Positions 26,601-35,864 of a stretch of 60,000 nucleotides of DNA are shown piece after piece. Numbering within the stretch: the first letter of the stretch is position 1; every line of letters starts with the position of its first letter. The DNA is taken from NCBI RefSeq assembly GCF_032854445.1, contig NC_088300.1, positions 22,613,608 to 22,673,607 on the forward strand, read 5' to 3'. Made by a program: the position numbers and the translations under genes. This DNA is from Liolophura sinensis (Eukaryota; Mollusca; Polyplacophora; Chitonida; Chitonidae). The notes below the pieces were generated by a model. That model was given only the letters and a program-made list of their open reading frames with translations, searched no databases and was not told where the DNA came from.

Positions 26601-29600
26601 TCCTCCGTCATTGCGCCGAAAAGTGACAAGTTTCTCTCAATTGTGCTTCCCTGGTAAGTCATAAATTTCTGGCAACACTGTATATGTTGTAAAAGGAAAC
26701 TCTGCGGCAGCTGCAACTTCATCTGTGTCTTAGGAATCCCGCTTTGATCTTAATCCAGAAATAGAATAATATAAAACTACAAGTTTTATCGGTCATTCAT
26801 TACTCCAGTGACAAACATTTCATTTTCACAAAAGTGATGGTTTTAAAATTTCCCAACAAAATGCCAGAAAGGCATAAGAAGAAATCTTTAGTATCCAACA
26901 AAAAAAAATAAAAATAAATAAATAAACCAGATTAAAAGTAAGCTAAAATTGACTAAAAAAAATGCAATATACTGTGTATCTGGTACAAAAATCTCATCTC
27001 TACCAGCAGTACATCCAACTAGATTCAAACAGCCTCCAATGTCAAGCAGGTCAAGGTCTTCATCAAGGACCCAGACAACATTATAGCTAATTCCTCAACC
27101 TTTTCACACATGACAGAGCAACTTTCAGGGAAATTTATGCACCTTTTTCATTTGATATTGAAGACAAAAGTACACCAACTGGATTGGCCAATTTCAGGGC
27201 TTGACAACAATTATAATGTTATCAGACTAAACAAACTAATGCCTTCAGAATATTCTTAAAAAAAACACTTTCCAAACATGAGAAATGGTTGAAGAATGAC
27301 AGTATTACAGAACTTACCCATATGACAGTAGAGGAAGTGACAGAGGTCTGCTGGGACGTTGTCTCTACCACGGTACTGTAGACACACCACGTACACCTCT
27401 GAGTTACCAGACTTGCTGGTGGCTGGCTTGAAGACGTGCACCTGAATAACACCATCAGATGTTACCAATCAATAAAAAACAATGTTCATCAGATAACACA
27501 TAACAACATTTAAGAGTGTTTTTCACTTTTCGCTGGTTCTACATTGTAAACGTTGTAATGGGACAAAAGGAACTTGGCAAATATCAACTCACCAAATTAA
27601 ATATAATGTTCAATACCTTTCATGCTGTCTTTACAGAGATAGCATGTCCTATAGAATTTACCCAGAGGATTTTTCTTGTTCTGTAGAATTTACAAGACAG
27701 ATGCATACCGGTATGCAATGTCTTCTGGACACAGCAAGCCTGAAAATACATTACTTTACAGAAAAGTAACCTTAGTCCAATATCATATAACATGGATGAT
27801 ATGGGTATTAACAAATGCTGAGGTTTTCTCCAATTGAGTGTTTTAAGAAATGTTGAGCCATATTTTCAGACTTGCATAGCTGACCAGTCCTGAAAAGGCA
27901 TCATCCCCTACCTGCTTGAAAGTACAGTTAAGTATGTACATCAACCAGACAGTGGCCTCCTCAAACATTGTGAACAGTTTAATCACAAACGAGCCTCCCT
28001 CTGCCAGTAGATGAAGAGCCATTAGGGTCTCACAATAATGTAAAGGGGAGACAACTTTTTCTTGTTCAGAAGGCATGTTCTGACAGTCTATACTGCCATC
28101 AGCTGTCACCTGAAAAGGGGAATTGGATGAAGTTAATTAACTGTTGAGATAATGTTTGGTGGTATACAGTGACTGACTTAGTGTCTCATTTAGTGTCTCT
28201 GAGCATTCTCCAGCAGCGTTAACACTGGGTAGATCTTATGTAAGTCACGTATATATAAAACACACAACAAAAGGGCTCAGTAAGTGGGGGCCATAATTCA
28301 CTGCAGTGCCACCTGTTGAGACATGCCACCTGTTGAGACATGCCACCTGCTGAGACATGCCACCTGCTGAGACATGCCACCTGCTGAGACATGCCACCTG
28401 CTGAGACATGCCACCTGCTGAGACATGCCACCTGCTGAGACATGGATATATGCCTGTTCCTCAGGGTCCACCAAGTAATTAAGAAGTGCCAAATGAAGAC
28501 TTGTGTGTAAAATCACAATCCCTGTTGAAAGCTTTCACTCACCAAATGGACTTCACCAAGCTTCTCTACATTGGTTTTGAGAGATGTCTGATTAGCGGGA
28601 TTGAAGAGGTCTCCTGTGTTATCCACCCCAAAGTTCCAGTATTCCAAACTGTGACGCAGAAATCTGTCATCGTCAATCATTTGGCCCAGAGAGTTTCCCT
28701 CGTAGTAGGGATTCAGAGTTGTGGCTCTCCAAACCCAACTCCCTGAGAAGCCTGTCCAAGACAGAATTAACATCAGAGAGGTGATGAAGTAACACAGCCA
28801 TATCAGAGAGGTGATGAAGTAACACGACCATATCAACACTGATATTCATAATCACAAAGCAACACATGTAATTCATTTATTAAAATCTAATTGAAATCTC
28901 CATTTTTGGTACTGCAATTGATCTTTCCAGAATCCTATGGTAGATTTTGACTCATTAACATTTTGCTGATATTATGTAAAGTTAATAAAATGACAGACCA
29001 GCAGTTTCAAACAAAACTTCTCATTATCTCCCACAAAGAAGTGTCCATCAGATGTTAAAAAAGTTGAAAATTTTTATATCACAGCCCAGGCCAAGCCCTC
29101 TTAAGGATGTGAAATACATCTCAAACACAACAAATAGAGGTAACGCTTTACAGTTAACTGACCTTGACCATAGTGGTTGACATTTAACTGACCCTGACTA
29201 AAGGGTAAGTGGTTGGCAGATAACAGATCTTGAACAGAGGGGAACTGGTTGATAGATAACTGACCTTGACTACAGGGTAAGTCATTAGCAGATAACTGGC
29301 CTTGACTAAAGGGTAAGTGATTGATACATAACTGACCTTGACCAGAGAGGAAGTGGTCTATACATAACTGATCTTTACCGGACAAGTAGTGATTGACACT
29401 TAACTAACCTTGACTAAAGAGGTAATGGTAGACACTTGACTGACCTTGACTAGAGAGGTAATGATTGACACATGACTGACCTTGACTAGAGAGGTAATGG
29501 TTGACACTTGACTGACCTTGACCAGAGAGGTAATGGTTGACACTTGACTGACCTTGACTAAAGAGGTAATGATTGACACTTGACTAACCTTGACCAGAGA

Positions 29601-30987
29601 GGTAATGGTTGACACTTGACTGACCTTGACTACAGAGGTAATGGTTGACACTTGACTGACCTTGACTACAGAGGTAATGGTTGACACTTGACTGACATTG
29701 ACCAGAAAGGTAATGGTTGACACTTGACTGACCTTGACCAGAGAGGTAATGGTAGACACTTGACTGACCTTGACCAGAGAGGTAATGATTTACACTTAAC
29801 TAACCTTGACTAAAGAGGTAATGGTTGACACTTGACTAACCTTGACTAGAGAGATAATGGTTGACACTTGACTGACCTTGACTAGAGAGATAATGGTTGA
29901 CACTTGACTGACCTTGACTAGAGAGGTAATGGTTGACATTTGACTGACCTTGACTAGAGAGGTAGTGGTTGACACCCACTTGACCTTGACTAGAGAGGTA
30001 ATGGTTGACACTTGACTGACCTTGACTAGAGAGGTAATGGTTGACATTTGACTGACCTTGACTAGAGAGGTAGTGGTTGACACCCACTTGACCTTGACTA
30101 GAGAGGTAATGGTTGACACTTGACTGACCTTGACTAGAGAGATAATGTTTGACACTTGACTGACCTTGACTAGAGAGGTAATGGTTGACATTTGACTGAC
30201 CTTGACTAGAGAGGTAGTGGTTGGCACCCACTTGACCTTGACTAGAGAGGTAATGGTTGACACTTAACTGACCTTGACCAAAGGAAGTGGTTGACATTTA
30301 ACTAACCATGCCTAGAGAGGACGTGGTTGACAATTAAGTGGCATTGACTAGTACAGCAAAAGTGGTTCTGACAGATAGCTGACCTCCGCTATAGGGGAAG
30401 TGGTTGACAGATAAGTGATCTTGACCATAGGAGAAGTCATTGACAGTTTATTTACCTTGACAAGATAGATAATGATTGACACATAACTGACCTTGACTAG
30501 AGAGGTAGTGGTTAAAGCTGGTGACAAAAGCCCCTGGAGCTTCACACAGATGAACAGACACCAGAGTCTCTTTTTGTAGACAAACAAGAGGAAACACTGA
30601 GACTATCTCATAAAATTTACACCACGCCTGAGTACACAATTCTGGACGGAATCTCTGTTTGCATGCTTGAATTACTCCACCTGCCAAATTGGTAAAATTT
30701 GTGTGTTCATGCCACTGCCTGATGTCCTTATCACTCAGTTTGTCTTTCAGATTATTTAGATCTGTTTTAAATTGTCCCAGTGTTTCCAGAGCTTTTGGAG
30801 TGAAACTACACTGCCCTGCTTGGAGGTCATCAGGGGAGACCACTCTCCACGTCCAATCTGCTTCCTGATAAAACTCATATTTCTTATTGAAAAGTTCTTC
30901 AGCTTTGGCTAAGTCAGGAGAAGTTGGCCGTTGTCCATGGTAACATGATATTTCACCAGAGTGGAGACGTTTGCGTCTACAAGCCAT
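20555..30987 (-). CDS. CMTR2: Cap-specific mRNA 2'-O-methyltransferase 2 (12 coding exons)
   Basis: Transfers a methyl group from S-adenosylmethionine to the ribose 2'-O of the second transcribed nucleotide of capped mRNA, converting cap1 to cap2. The 12 coding exons add up to 2,319 nt, that is 772 residues plus stop, close to the human 770. All exon phases join cleanly. Seen in the sequence: the AWCKF motif with K124; the SAM-binding segment LCEAPGAF at about 147-154; NHYL at 159-162; [12 protein letters not shown] after it; DDDR and FG-DNTGD in exon 2; TADGS with D239; [10 protein letters not shown] with K279; and [18 protein letters not shown] with E316. K124, D239, K279 and E316 form the expected KDKE tetrad. 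The C-terminal half matches the catalytically inactive second methyltransferase-like domain, including [11 protein letters not shown]. The start is the first ATG after an in-frame TGA in the 5' leader. The family assignment is secure. The human comparison is from memory. Confidence 0.96.
20912..21083 (-). CDS. CMTR2: CMTR2 coding exon 11
   Basis: 57 codons plus one base. Acceptor catttttag, donor tatctg|gtgaga. Encodes [20 protein letters not shown] and VIPITDIL. Confidence 0.9.
21496..21594 (-). CDS. CMTR2: CMTR2 coding exon 10
   Basis: 33 codons, phase 0 on both sides. Acceptor ttactttcag, donor gaaaag|gtgagc. Encodes [20 protein letters not shown], matching the conserved FTR-MAGL region near the end of human CMTR2. 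Confidence 0.9.
22947..23087 (-). CDS. CMTR2: CMTR2 coding exon 9
   Basis: Acceptor tacatttcag. Encodes PLLVYIDVT and [12 protein letters not shown]. The donor is taken as act|gtacgt (last base 22,947), because only this keeps phase 0 for exon 10. A stronger-looking c|gtgaga lies 4 nt further (last base 22,943) but would shift the frame. The human protein has some 25 extra residues at this point, so a small unrecognised exon between here and exon 10 cannot be excluded. Confidence 0.75.
23325..23635. mobile_element. Putative non-autonomous inverted-repeat element in a CMTR2 intron
   Basis: Dense cluster of about eight copies, in both orientations, of a motif like aagccagtttaa (reverse form ttaaactggctt). 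Bounded by cgttcacaggacc on the left and cgtatgaacgggg on the right; an internal ccgttcacacgg echoes that right end. Structure suggests a foldback or MITE-type element; family not recognised. It lies in the intron between coding exons 8 and 9. Confidence 0.5.
23697..23882 (-). CDS. CMTR2: CMTR2 coding exon 8
   Basis: 62 codons, phase 0 on both sides. Acceptor ttgttttaag, donor atacag|gtaaga. Contains [14 protein letters not shown] and YGPARIQ. Confidence 0.85.
23938..24090 (-). mobile_element. Truncated SINE family A in a CMTR2 intron
   Basis: Tail-side part only: tttatttatttgattggtg, gaatatttcacctatac, gtgggaggaaatcgggtag, and a cacaagttgctgcc end. The tRNA-like head is missing. Confidence 0.85.
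24128..24275 (-). mobile_element. SINE-like fragment, family D, in a CMTR2 intron
   Basis: Starts with tttatttatttacttactcgg, then ggtgtcttaatgccttcc, ggtagaggaaaccag and agtaaatc. It shares its order with 17,255-17,565. It directly follows a family A fragment, so the two may be a nested insertion. Confidence 0.55.
24509..24643 (-). CDS. CMTR2: CMTR2 coding exon 7
   Basis: 45 codons, phase 0 on both sides. Acceptor ctttttttcag, donor gtacag|gtatgt. Start of the second, inactive methyltransferase-like half; begins [11 protein letters not shown]. Confidence 0.85.
25321..25589 (-). mobile_element. SINE family B, copy 2 (reverse), in a CMTR2 intron
   Basis: Reverse orientation of the element at 19,191-19,469: it begins gagtgagtga, then ggggtttaacgtagtactc, cttttatctagtgctgc, and a cgcccgagtcattatac block, ending near gaggaagctgtc. 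It lies in the intron between coding exons 6 and 7. Confidence 0.85.
25707..25889 (-). CDS. CMTR2: CMTR2 coding exon 6
   Basis: 61 codons, phase 0 on both sides. Acceptor atattttgcag, donor gag|gtacaa. Encodes a basic, glutamine-rich stretch beginning [10 protein letters not shown], poorly conserved relative to human. Confidence 0.85.
26489..26748 (-). CDS. CMTR2: CMTR2 coding exon 5
   Basis: Enters in phase 1 after a ggattaag acceptor and leaves in phase 0 at aaaaag|gtaact. Encodes the linker with [14 protein letters not shown] and ERNLSLFG, which corresponds to the helical region after the catalytic domain in human CMTR2. Confidence 0.9.
27318..27441 (-). CDS. CMTR2: CMTR2 coding exon 4
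   Basis: Residues 302-342 plus one base. Encodes [20 protein letters not shown], a CMTR2 hallmark, with the fourth catalytic residue E316. Acceptor gttattcag, donor atgg|gtaagt, phase 1. Confidence 0.95.
27912..28109 (-). CDS. CMTR2: CMTR2 coding exon 3
   Basis: Phase 0 to phase 0, 66 codons, residues 236-301. Begins VTADGS, giving the catalytic D239, and includes [10 protein letters not shown] with K279. Acceptor ccccttttcag, donor cag|gtaggg. Confidence 0.95.
28309..28444 (-). repeat. 17-bp minisatellite, 8 units
   Basis: Eight tandem copies of a 17-bp unit (plus-strand form ccacctgctgagacatg, two leading copies with gtt), inside the intron between CMTR2 coding exons 2 and 3. On the minus strand each unit carries cagcag|gtgg, which resembles both an acceptor AG and a donor GT. 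Copies are nearly identical, so the array is young. Confidence 0.95.
28543..28751 (-). CDS. CMTR2: CMTR2 coding exon 2
   Basis: Acceptor tcttggacag before 28,751, donor ttg|gtgagt after 28,543. The phase-1 entry completes the glycine codon of SSQG. Residues 166-235 contain [20 protein letters not shown] and FGVDNTGDL. The eight residues between NHYL and W-W match the human spacing, which confirms the join across the repeat-filled intron. Confidence 0.95.
29150..30513 (-). repeat. 36-bp minisatellite, about 38 units, copies of CMTR2 exon end plus donor
   Basis: Period 36 bp throughout. The consensus on the minus strand encodes NHYLSSQ followed by caag|gtcagt and about 14 intron-like bases. 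The core (about 29,400-30,290) is nearly homogeneous. The unit next to the exon and the far edge (29,150-29,400) are more diverged, and some flanking units have lost the GT. About 28 or more units keep caag|gt. Because the period is a multiple of three, every donor has the same phase 1. The open periodic frames seen here (for example 29,836-30,297) are by-products of the repeat, not genes. Confidence 0.95.
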
Positions 30988-31018
30988 TCTTCTACACGTC
31001 TCAAATCAGATCATCATC
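30492..31018 (-). CDS. CMTR2: CMTR2 coding exon 1 (start codon exon)
   Basis: The acceptor ttattttcag precedes 31,018. A 31-nt 5' UTR portion follows, then ATG at 30,987. It encodes residues 1-165 plus one base, including the catalytic K124 and the SAM motif CEAPGAF. The donor is caag|gtcagt at 30,492/30,491, phase 1. The last 21 exon bases and this donor are the apparent source of the 36-bp array downstream. An alternative donor caag|gtaaat lies exactly 36 nt further on (last exon base 30,456) and would insert 12 residues in frame. Confidence 0.95.
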
Positions 31019-32449
31019 CTGAAAATAAAGATTATGGGAATTTTTATAAAGTGACATAAGCAAAGCTCTAAAAATACGAACTGTCACATTCTGTCTTTAT
31101 TACAATTCATTTTTTTTAACAGCTTTTTGATCAAATAAGCAAAAATACTATATTACTTTCTGAATGATATTAATCAGTACAATGTCTGTACACCAGAAAC
31201 AATCCTTGCAATTCAAAAAACAGTTCAGACTATCAATACCAGGCACATCCATTACTATTTCCTAACAGAGCTACTCCTTAAATATCCCTTGCTCTGTTGT
31301 TACTTGGTTGCCAACATTTGTGAACTAAAGATTTAAAATTTGTGTAAATTGAGAAGATCTAATGATTTCTACTGTGATTTGGTTGAGATCTCCATGTACT
31401 ATGTTGAAATTCTGACATTCATCGTCAGTGTGTTACGAATTTCAAAACAGCACACCCAGAGTCCACCCAGAAGGAAAAGAATACATTACAAGAGGAAACA
31501 CTGGTACCAGTAAGCCAAACCCAATGCTCAACTGGGGTGCCAGTCTTAGCTTTCCTTTCTCACACTGTATTCCAGATTAAATGTACTTAAGGGTATCCTA
31601 ATGTGGCATTTGTCAGAAAATGTGCATATCTGCATTTGACTGTATTTTTGTCCCGTTTCGGTTCCTCACAATAAAGGAGCAGTTGGTGATAAATAACAAG
31701 CAGCCAAATGGGCAAAATGCTGATTTTTGCTGATTCCTAAAGTTTAAAGTACCACACGGAACTGAAACTATCATATTTGATGGAAAGACACATTCTTATT
31801 ACTTTTCCTGGAAGAATTTCTTACCCAAAAACCATATTTTTCATTTTTTATGCCAAAATGTTCTTCAGTATCTGTCTCCGCAGCATTAAATTTACTCTAG
31901 TCACGTGACCAAAAGAGTATGCTGAAAACTGCTATGACATCACTGCAAAACTATAAATTTTGCACAGCACAACAACCAGCTCATCAAAACAATCCCCACA
32001 ACACGTAAAGTATACACAACACATCAAAACTATAGTATTTGTTAGAAAGGATTTAATTAGTGTGTAGTCTTGATATGATCTGTTTACTCCATGTGCTCCG
32101 AATATTATTTTGATACACTCAATTACAGATTTGCACATTTCTTATTAAGTTTTGTAAACTTCTGACGGGAACATTCCTCTTCGATGATTATTACAGCTGT
32201 TGTTCTGCTTGCATGGTATATTTGCTTGCATGGTATATATATGATCTGGACAAGTTTAAAGAAAAAGCCAAAAGCAATGTGATCTCTAAACTTATAATGG
32301 ATTATCTCCAGCGAACGGGGCACAACCATCGCATTAAGTTATCACTCGGTGACCAGAATTCGCCATAAGAAAATCTGCTTTTGACAGTACAGCATAAAGA
32401 ACAGATTTAAAGTTGTCTTAAAATAAGTAATGCATGCGCAGATACTTAC
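31019..32449 (-). other. 5' UTR intron of CMTR2
   Basis: The minus strand has a near-perfect donor g|gtaagtatc at 32,450/32,449 and an acceptor ttattttcag just before 31,018. No coding exon is needed between them. Within it, gcttgcatggtatat is duplicated at about 32,208-32,240. Inferred from splice sites only. Confidence 0.6.
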
Positions 32450-33300
32450 CAAAACCCGTTACCCAATAAAAAACCATTAAAATCATATACGCCAACTGTA
32501 AGTTTCTTTTTAAACTTTCGCTTTCGTGGCCATACCAACCGATGGTGTGAGTTACCGCCCGTTGTTCTCTTAACGTTTTGGTTATCTCCCTTGAGTCAGT
32601 CTCAACATAGACAATTAAAACTTAAATCAAGCTTCAGTGAAGCATGGTGGGCTACGTACTACATTTTTTTTTCTTTCCTTTTTTTTTTTTTCCTTTCTCT
32701 CTTTTTTTATTGTTTGAATTTGGGTCTTTTAAATTTTTTTCTCACCTGGTTAAAAGCGTTTACCCCTAGTGGAAAGAGTTCTCACGTGAGATTCCTTCCA
32801 GGTGAAAACTCAAGTGAGATAGAAAAAGCCTCTTTCTTGTTTCCAAGGCTGAGATGAACACTTTAAACCACACGTTAAAATGGAGCAGCACAAAAACGAT
32901 CGGAGCGCGTTTGAAAATTTATACTATCTGTTATCAGCCGATTAACGCTCTTTTCATCTAACGGTGGATTCCACTGAATCAAACCAGGTTTTGGATATCA
33001 AGCGAGTTTCCACCTGCATGGATGAAAACAGTTGCCACTTAAGTAAAAACTTTTCCACCCAGTTCAAAGCGTTTTCACTCAGGCAAAAACATTTTTACCC
33101 AGGTAAGAACTGTTTTCATCCAGGTAGATGCCATCGACAAACCGCCTAAGGATACGCTGGGATGCGATTCGTTTTTTAATTTCTTGTACCTTATCGGGAT
33201 ATGTAAAAGTAAATACAAGTAGTTTGATCTGGGTTATTCAGCACAAGTTACGAAAACAGACCGAAACGGCCGCAGCCATTTTTTCTGATGTGCTTGGTAA
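32450..33300 (-). promoter_or_regulatory. Probable CMTR2 promoter and 5' leader region
   Basis: The non-coding first exon should end at 32,450. Upstream, at 33,268-33,284, the minus strand reads aaaaaatggctgcggcc, a good match to the YY1-type AAnATGGCnGC element common near TATA-less metazoan start sites, set in locally CpG-rich sequence. The exact transcription start cannot be read from the sequence. Confidence 0.4.
32742..33126. repeat. Degenerate repeats of about 20-22 bp next to the CMTR2 promoter
   Basis: Recurring motif of the type ttttcaccnaggtaaaaac, for example ttttccacccagttcaaagc, ttttcactcaggcaaaaac, tttttacccaggtaagaac and ttttcatccaggtagatg in a row at 33,048-33,126. Related, partly inverted copies occur at 32,742-32,815 (cacctggttaaaagcg, ccaggtgaaaac). 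The inverted ends suggest a small foldback-type element of about 385 bp. Confidence 0.55.
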
Positions 33301-33463
33301 CTCAAAAAATCAAGTCCTACGTGGACTTGGGATGCGCCAAGTTAAAGCAACCGGAAACACGTTACTCTTACAGAACGTACATATTGTTAAGAGGCAAACC
33401 AGAGTTCGGGTGACGTTAGTTCAATTAAATTCAACCTTGAGGCCTATTTTCAACAATTACTGA
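33128..33463 (+). other. Unrecognised 111-codon open frame
   Basis: Open frame overlapping the putative CMTR2 promoter on the opposite strand. It has no recognisable domain, no signal peptide and no supporting splice sites. It is probably not a gene, and is listed because the stretch would otherwise be unexplained. Confidence 0.1.
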
Positions 33464-33875
33464 TGTTTACCTGTCTCAACGTTTAATCATTGAATTAAAA
33501 AATCCAGCAGGTCCATTCCTCAAAGCCGTTTGCGGAACGAAGTGGGTCCATAAATCCACTCTAAAACAGCAGCACATCAGATAATTCTAGCAATATCGAC
33601 GAAAATTTTAACAGGAATGGTCTCAGCCACCCGGGATATTAAGTCTAAGCCACCTCCCCACCCAACACCCATCAAATAAATAATTCGTTCCATTATAAGG
33701 GTCAAGCCATCCATGGATAAGTAAATAGTTCATGTATGGAAATGAACATTTTTTTATCTGTGATGCTGTATAACTTTCTCTGAAGTACTCACTGACTACG
33801 GACAATTTCAGACATGCAATTCTCCTCATGCACACTAACATTCTTTTCTGAATTGAGGGCAACTTTAAACCTTAA

Positions 33876-34262
33876 TTCAGGATCGTGTCGTGGTCAAGTG
33901 ATGAAAGGTACGTGCCTCTCAGTCACTCAGGACACACGATGTGCGGGTTCAAACTGAGTCTACCTGAGGGGCATTGGTGGCAAGAGAGACCATTAGTTAG
34001 AGGTATGAGTGACGAATTTTTAACTTCTGACTAAAGGTCTCTAATAAGGGGTCCGTTACGGGTACTTGAGCATTTCGCAGTCTAACATTCGTGGAGGAAT
34101 CTGTATACGTCACATGTGAGAAAACTCATGAGTAACTTGCCAGTGGTTTGTAGTTTACGCTGGGCACTCCGGTTTTCTCCATCTGTTATAAACTGACCGC
34201 CATCGTATAAATAAAATATTCTTTAGAAAGATGATAACCATCAACAAAATAAATAAATAAAG
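33876..34262 (+). mobile_element. tRNA-derived SINE, family C
   Basis: The head (33,890-33,960) has a box A-like tggtcaagtgatgaaagg and a box B-like gggttcaaactg. The body contains ggtctctaataagg and gggcactccggttttctcc. The tail is aaataaataaataaag. The ctccggttttctcc block is shared with 40,918-41,040 and, more weakly, with 53,064-53,180. Confidence 0.7.
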
Positions 34263-34925
34263 AAATCCAAAATTCCCAATCCAAAAAATAGACAAATAAA
34301 CAAAATAATATGATCTGCTTACAACTCAACGCCTGGAAGGTAACAGGCATAATGTATAATAATGGAGTAATGCAGTCTTTCTTCTCCTCCACAACCAGCT
34401 CAAAATTTTGTTTTGGAGCGACTTGAAGTAGGATAACGAGTCTATGAATGAACACAATGATGGCGTCTTTATCTACTTTGTTAAAGTACATGGTCTAGCC
34501 CATGCTGCTGTCTTTAATCTCAATCGTATATTGATCGACATTAATTGTGTTTTCACACTGGCTGGTGTATTTGGAGGGTTTACGCTGCATTGGCTTACAA
34601 AAAAGAAAATGCAGAAGAACACACAGAAGCCTGCTTTTACGGTGGTTGTTTTTTTTTTTGTTTTTTTTTTTCAGTCCCCGAGGAATCGATTTAGGTCTAA
34701 ATCATGTTAACCGAGGAAACCCAAATCTTTTTATTTCTTGTCAAAGAGTCTTAGGGGGAATCGGAGCTCCTTCACAACGGCTTTACGTCATTCAGTCGGT
34801 TTGAAGTGGGATCGAATGAGACAGCCAGGCTATAGATAGAACCCGTGAGTTTGGTCGACGTATTGAACGATGAGATACATGCAGGACTAATTAATTTGTA
34901 CTGTAGCTCTAGTCCCCGCTCTATC

Positions 34926-35006
34926 ACACAAAAACATAACAAAACAAAAACCTAAAAAACAAACAAAAACAAACAAAAAAAAACAAAAATAAAAACAAAA
35001 AAAACC
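34926..35006 (+). repeat. A-rich low-complexity tract
   Basis: Runs of A interrupted by single C or T (aaacaaaacaaaaac type). It may be the eroded tail of a retroelement. Confidence 0.85.
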
Positions 35007-35065
35007 CTCCTGTCTCATGGGAACACAAGTGACCACGCAAGCAAAATAGGCAGCGGCAAACACAT

Positions 35066-35232
35066 GTTACAAGACGCCAGCCAGCATGGTGGGAGGAAAA
35101 CGGTTAGAACCCAGGGGAAAGCCACGGCCACACACAGGTTGCTAGAACACCTTCCCGCATACGACCGGAAAGAAAGCGAACATGAGCTGGACTTGAACTC
35201 ACAGCTCCTGAGCCCTTGCGCTGCGCCTCCAG
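35066..35232 (-). mobile_element. SINE family A, head-side part
   Basis: Contains ccagcatggtgggaggaaaacgg, gccacggccacacacagg, and cgaacatgagctggacttg, running into a degraded tRNA-like head (gcccttgcgctgcgcc). The gattggtg tail side is missing. Confidence 0.8.
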
Positions 35233-35864
35233 GCTAATTATTCGGTCATATAGGTGGCCACATTGAATTGACATAAGCATGCAGGTATATATAGGTGTAA
35301 ACGTAAGCTATGCATGTGTGAGAACTATTTCACACTCTCTCCCAGTAACCTATACATGCTACATATGGTTAGAGTAAATTGTGCACCACTGGCATTGAAC
35401 ATCGTGATACTGGTTTCCTTTTCAAACATTAAACAGTTCAAGGTCAATAATAGCCAAACTTGAAAGTCTAGTTTCATCTAAAGCACTGCCACACAACCTT
35501 TACGTCTATCTTAAGTGCTTAAAATTTATGTCATGCATATACAGCTTTTGCACTAGATCGTCGTTCTCGCCAGAACAGATCGGCTGTAGGGACAGAGAGG
35601 TTTCAGACTCAAACCCTACAATCGCTGTCTCGGCTGCAGCCTCAACTAAGGCGTTTGGCAAGGTATCGGTTGAAGGTACTGAGGGCTCTCCGGTTTCCTT
35701 CACACGAAGACTATACCTCCGTCATAATAGTGAAAATGATTGGGTAAACCTATATGGCATTAAACAACACGTATAAATAACTAAACAAAACAATTTCTAC
35801 AGTTACCTTATAGTTCACCATCGCAAAGAAATGGACATTTCCTTAGGAATTCCACTGCTATTTT

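Noticed and set aside
27222-27468. Alternative-frame peptides over CMTR2 exon 4
   Set aside because: Only one frame carries the conserved VFKPATSK and NSEVYVV motifs and matches the flanking exon phases.
28219-28516. Open frames with a 17-residue repeat
   Set aside because: By-product of the 17-bp minisatellite in a CMTR2 intron. The same repeat peptide reads in more than one frame.
29400-30297. Long periodic open frames (119-155 codons) inside the 36-bp array
   Set aside because: They arise because the period is a multiple of three. Several frames are open at once and the peptides are pure repeats. They are intronic.
29150-30513. CRISPR-like regular array
   Set aside because: The units are contiguous copies without unique spacers, in a eukaryotic intron, with no cas genes.
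30987-31018. Upstream ATGs at the start of the exon (gatgatgatc) as the CMTR2 start
   Set aside because: The ATGs in the same frame are followed by TGA two codons later. The ATG at 30,987 is the first open one.
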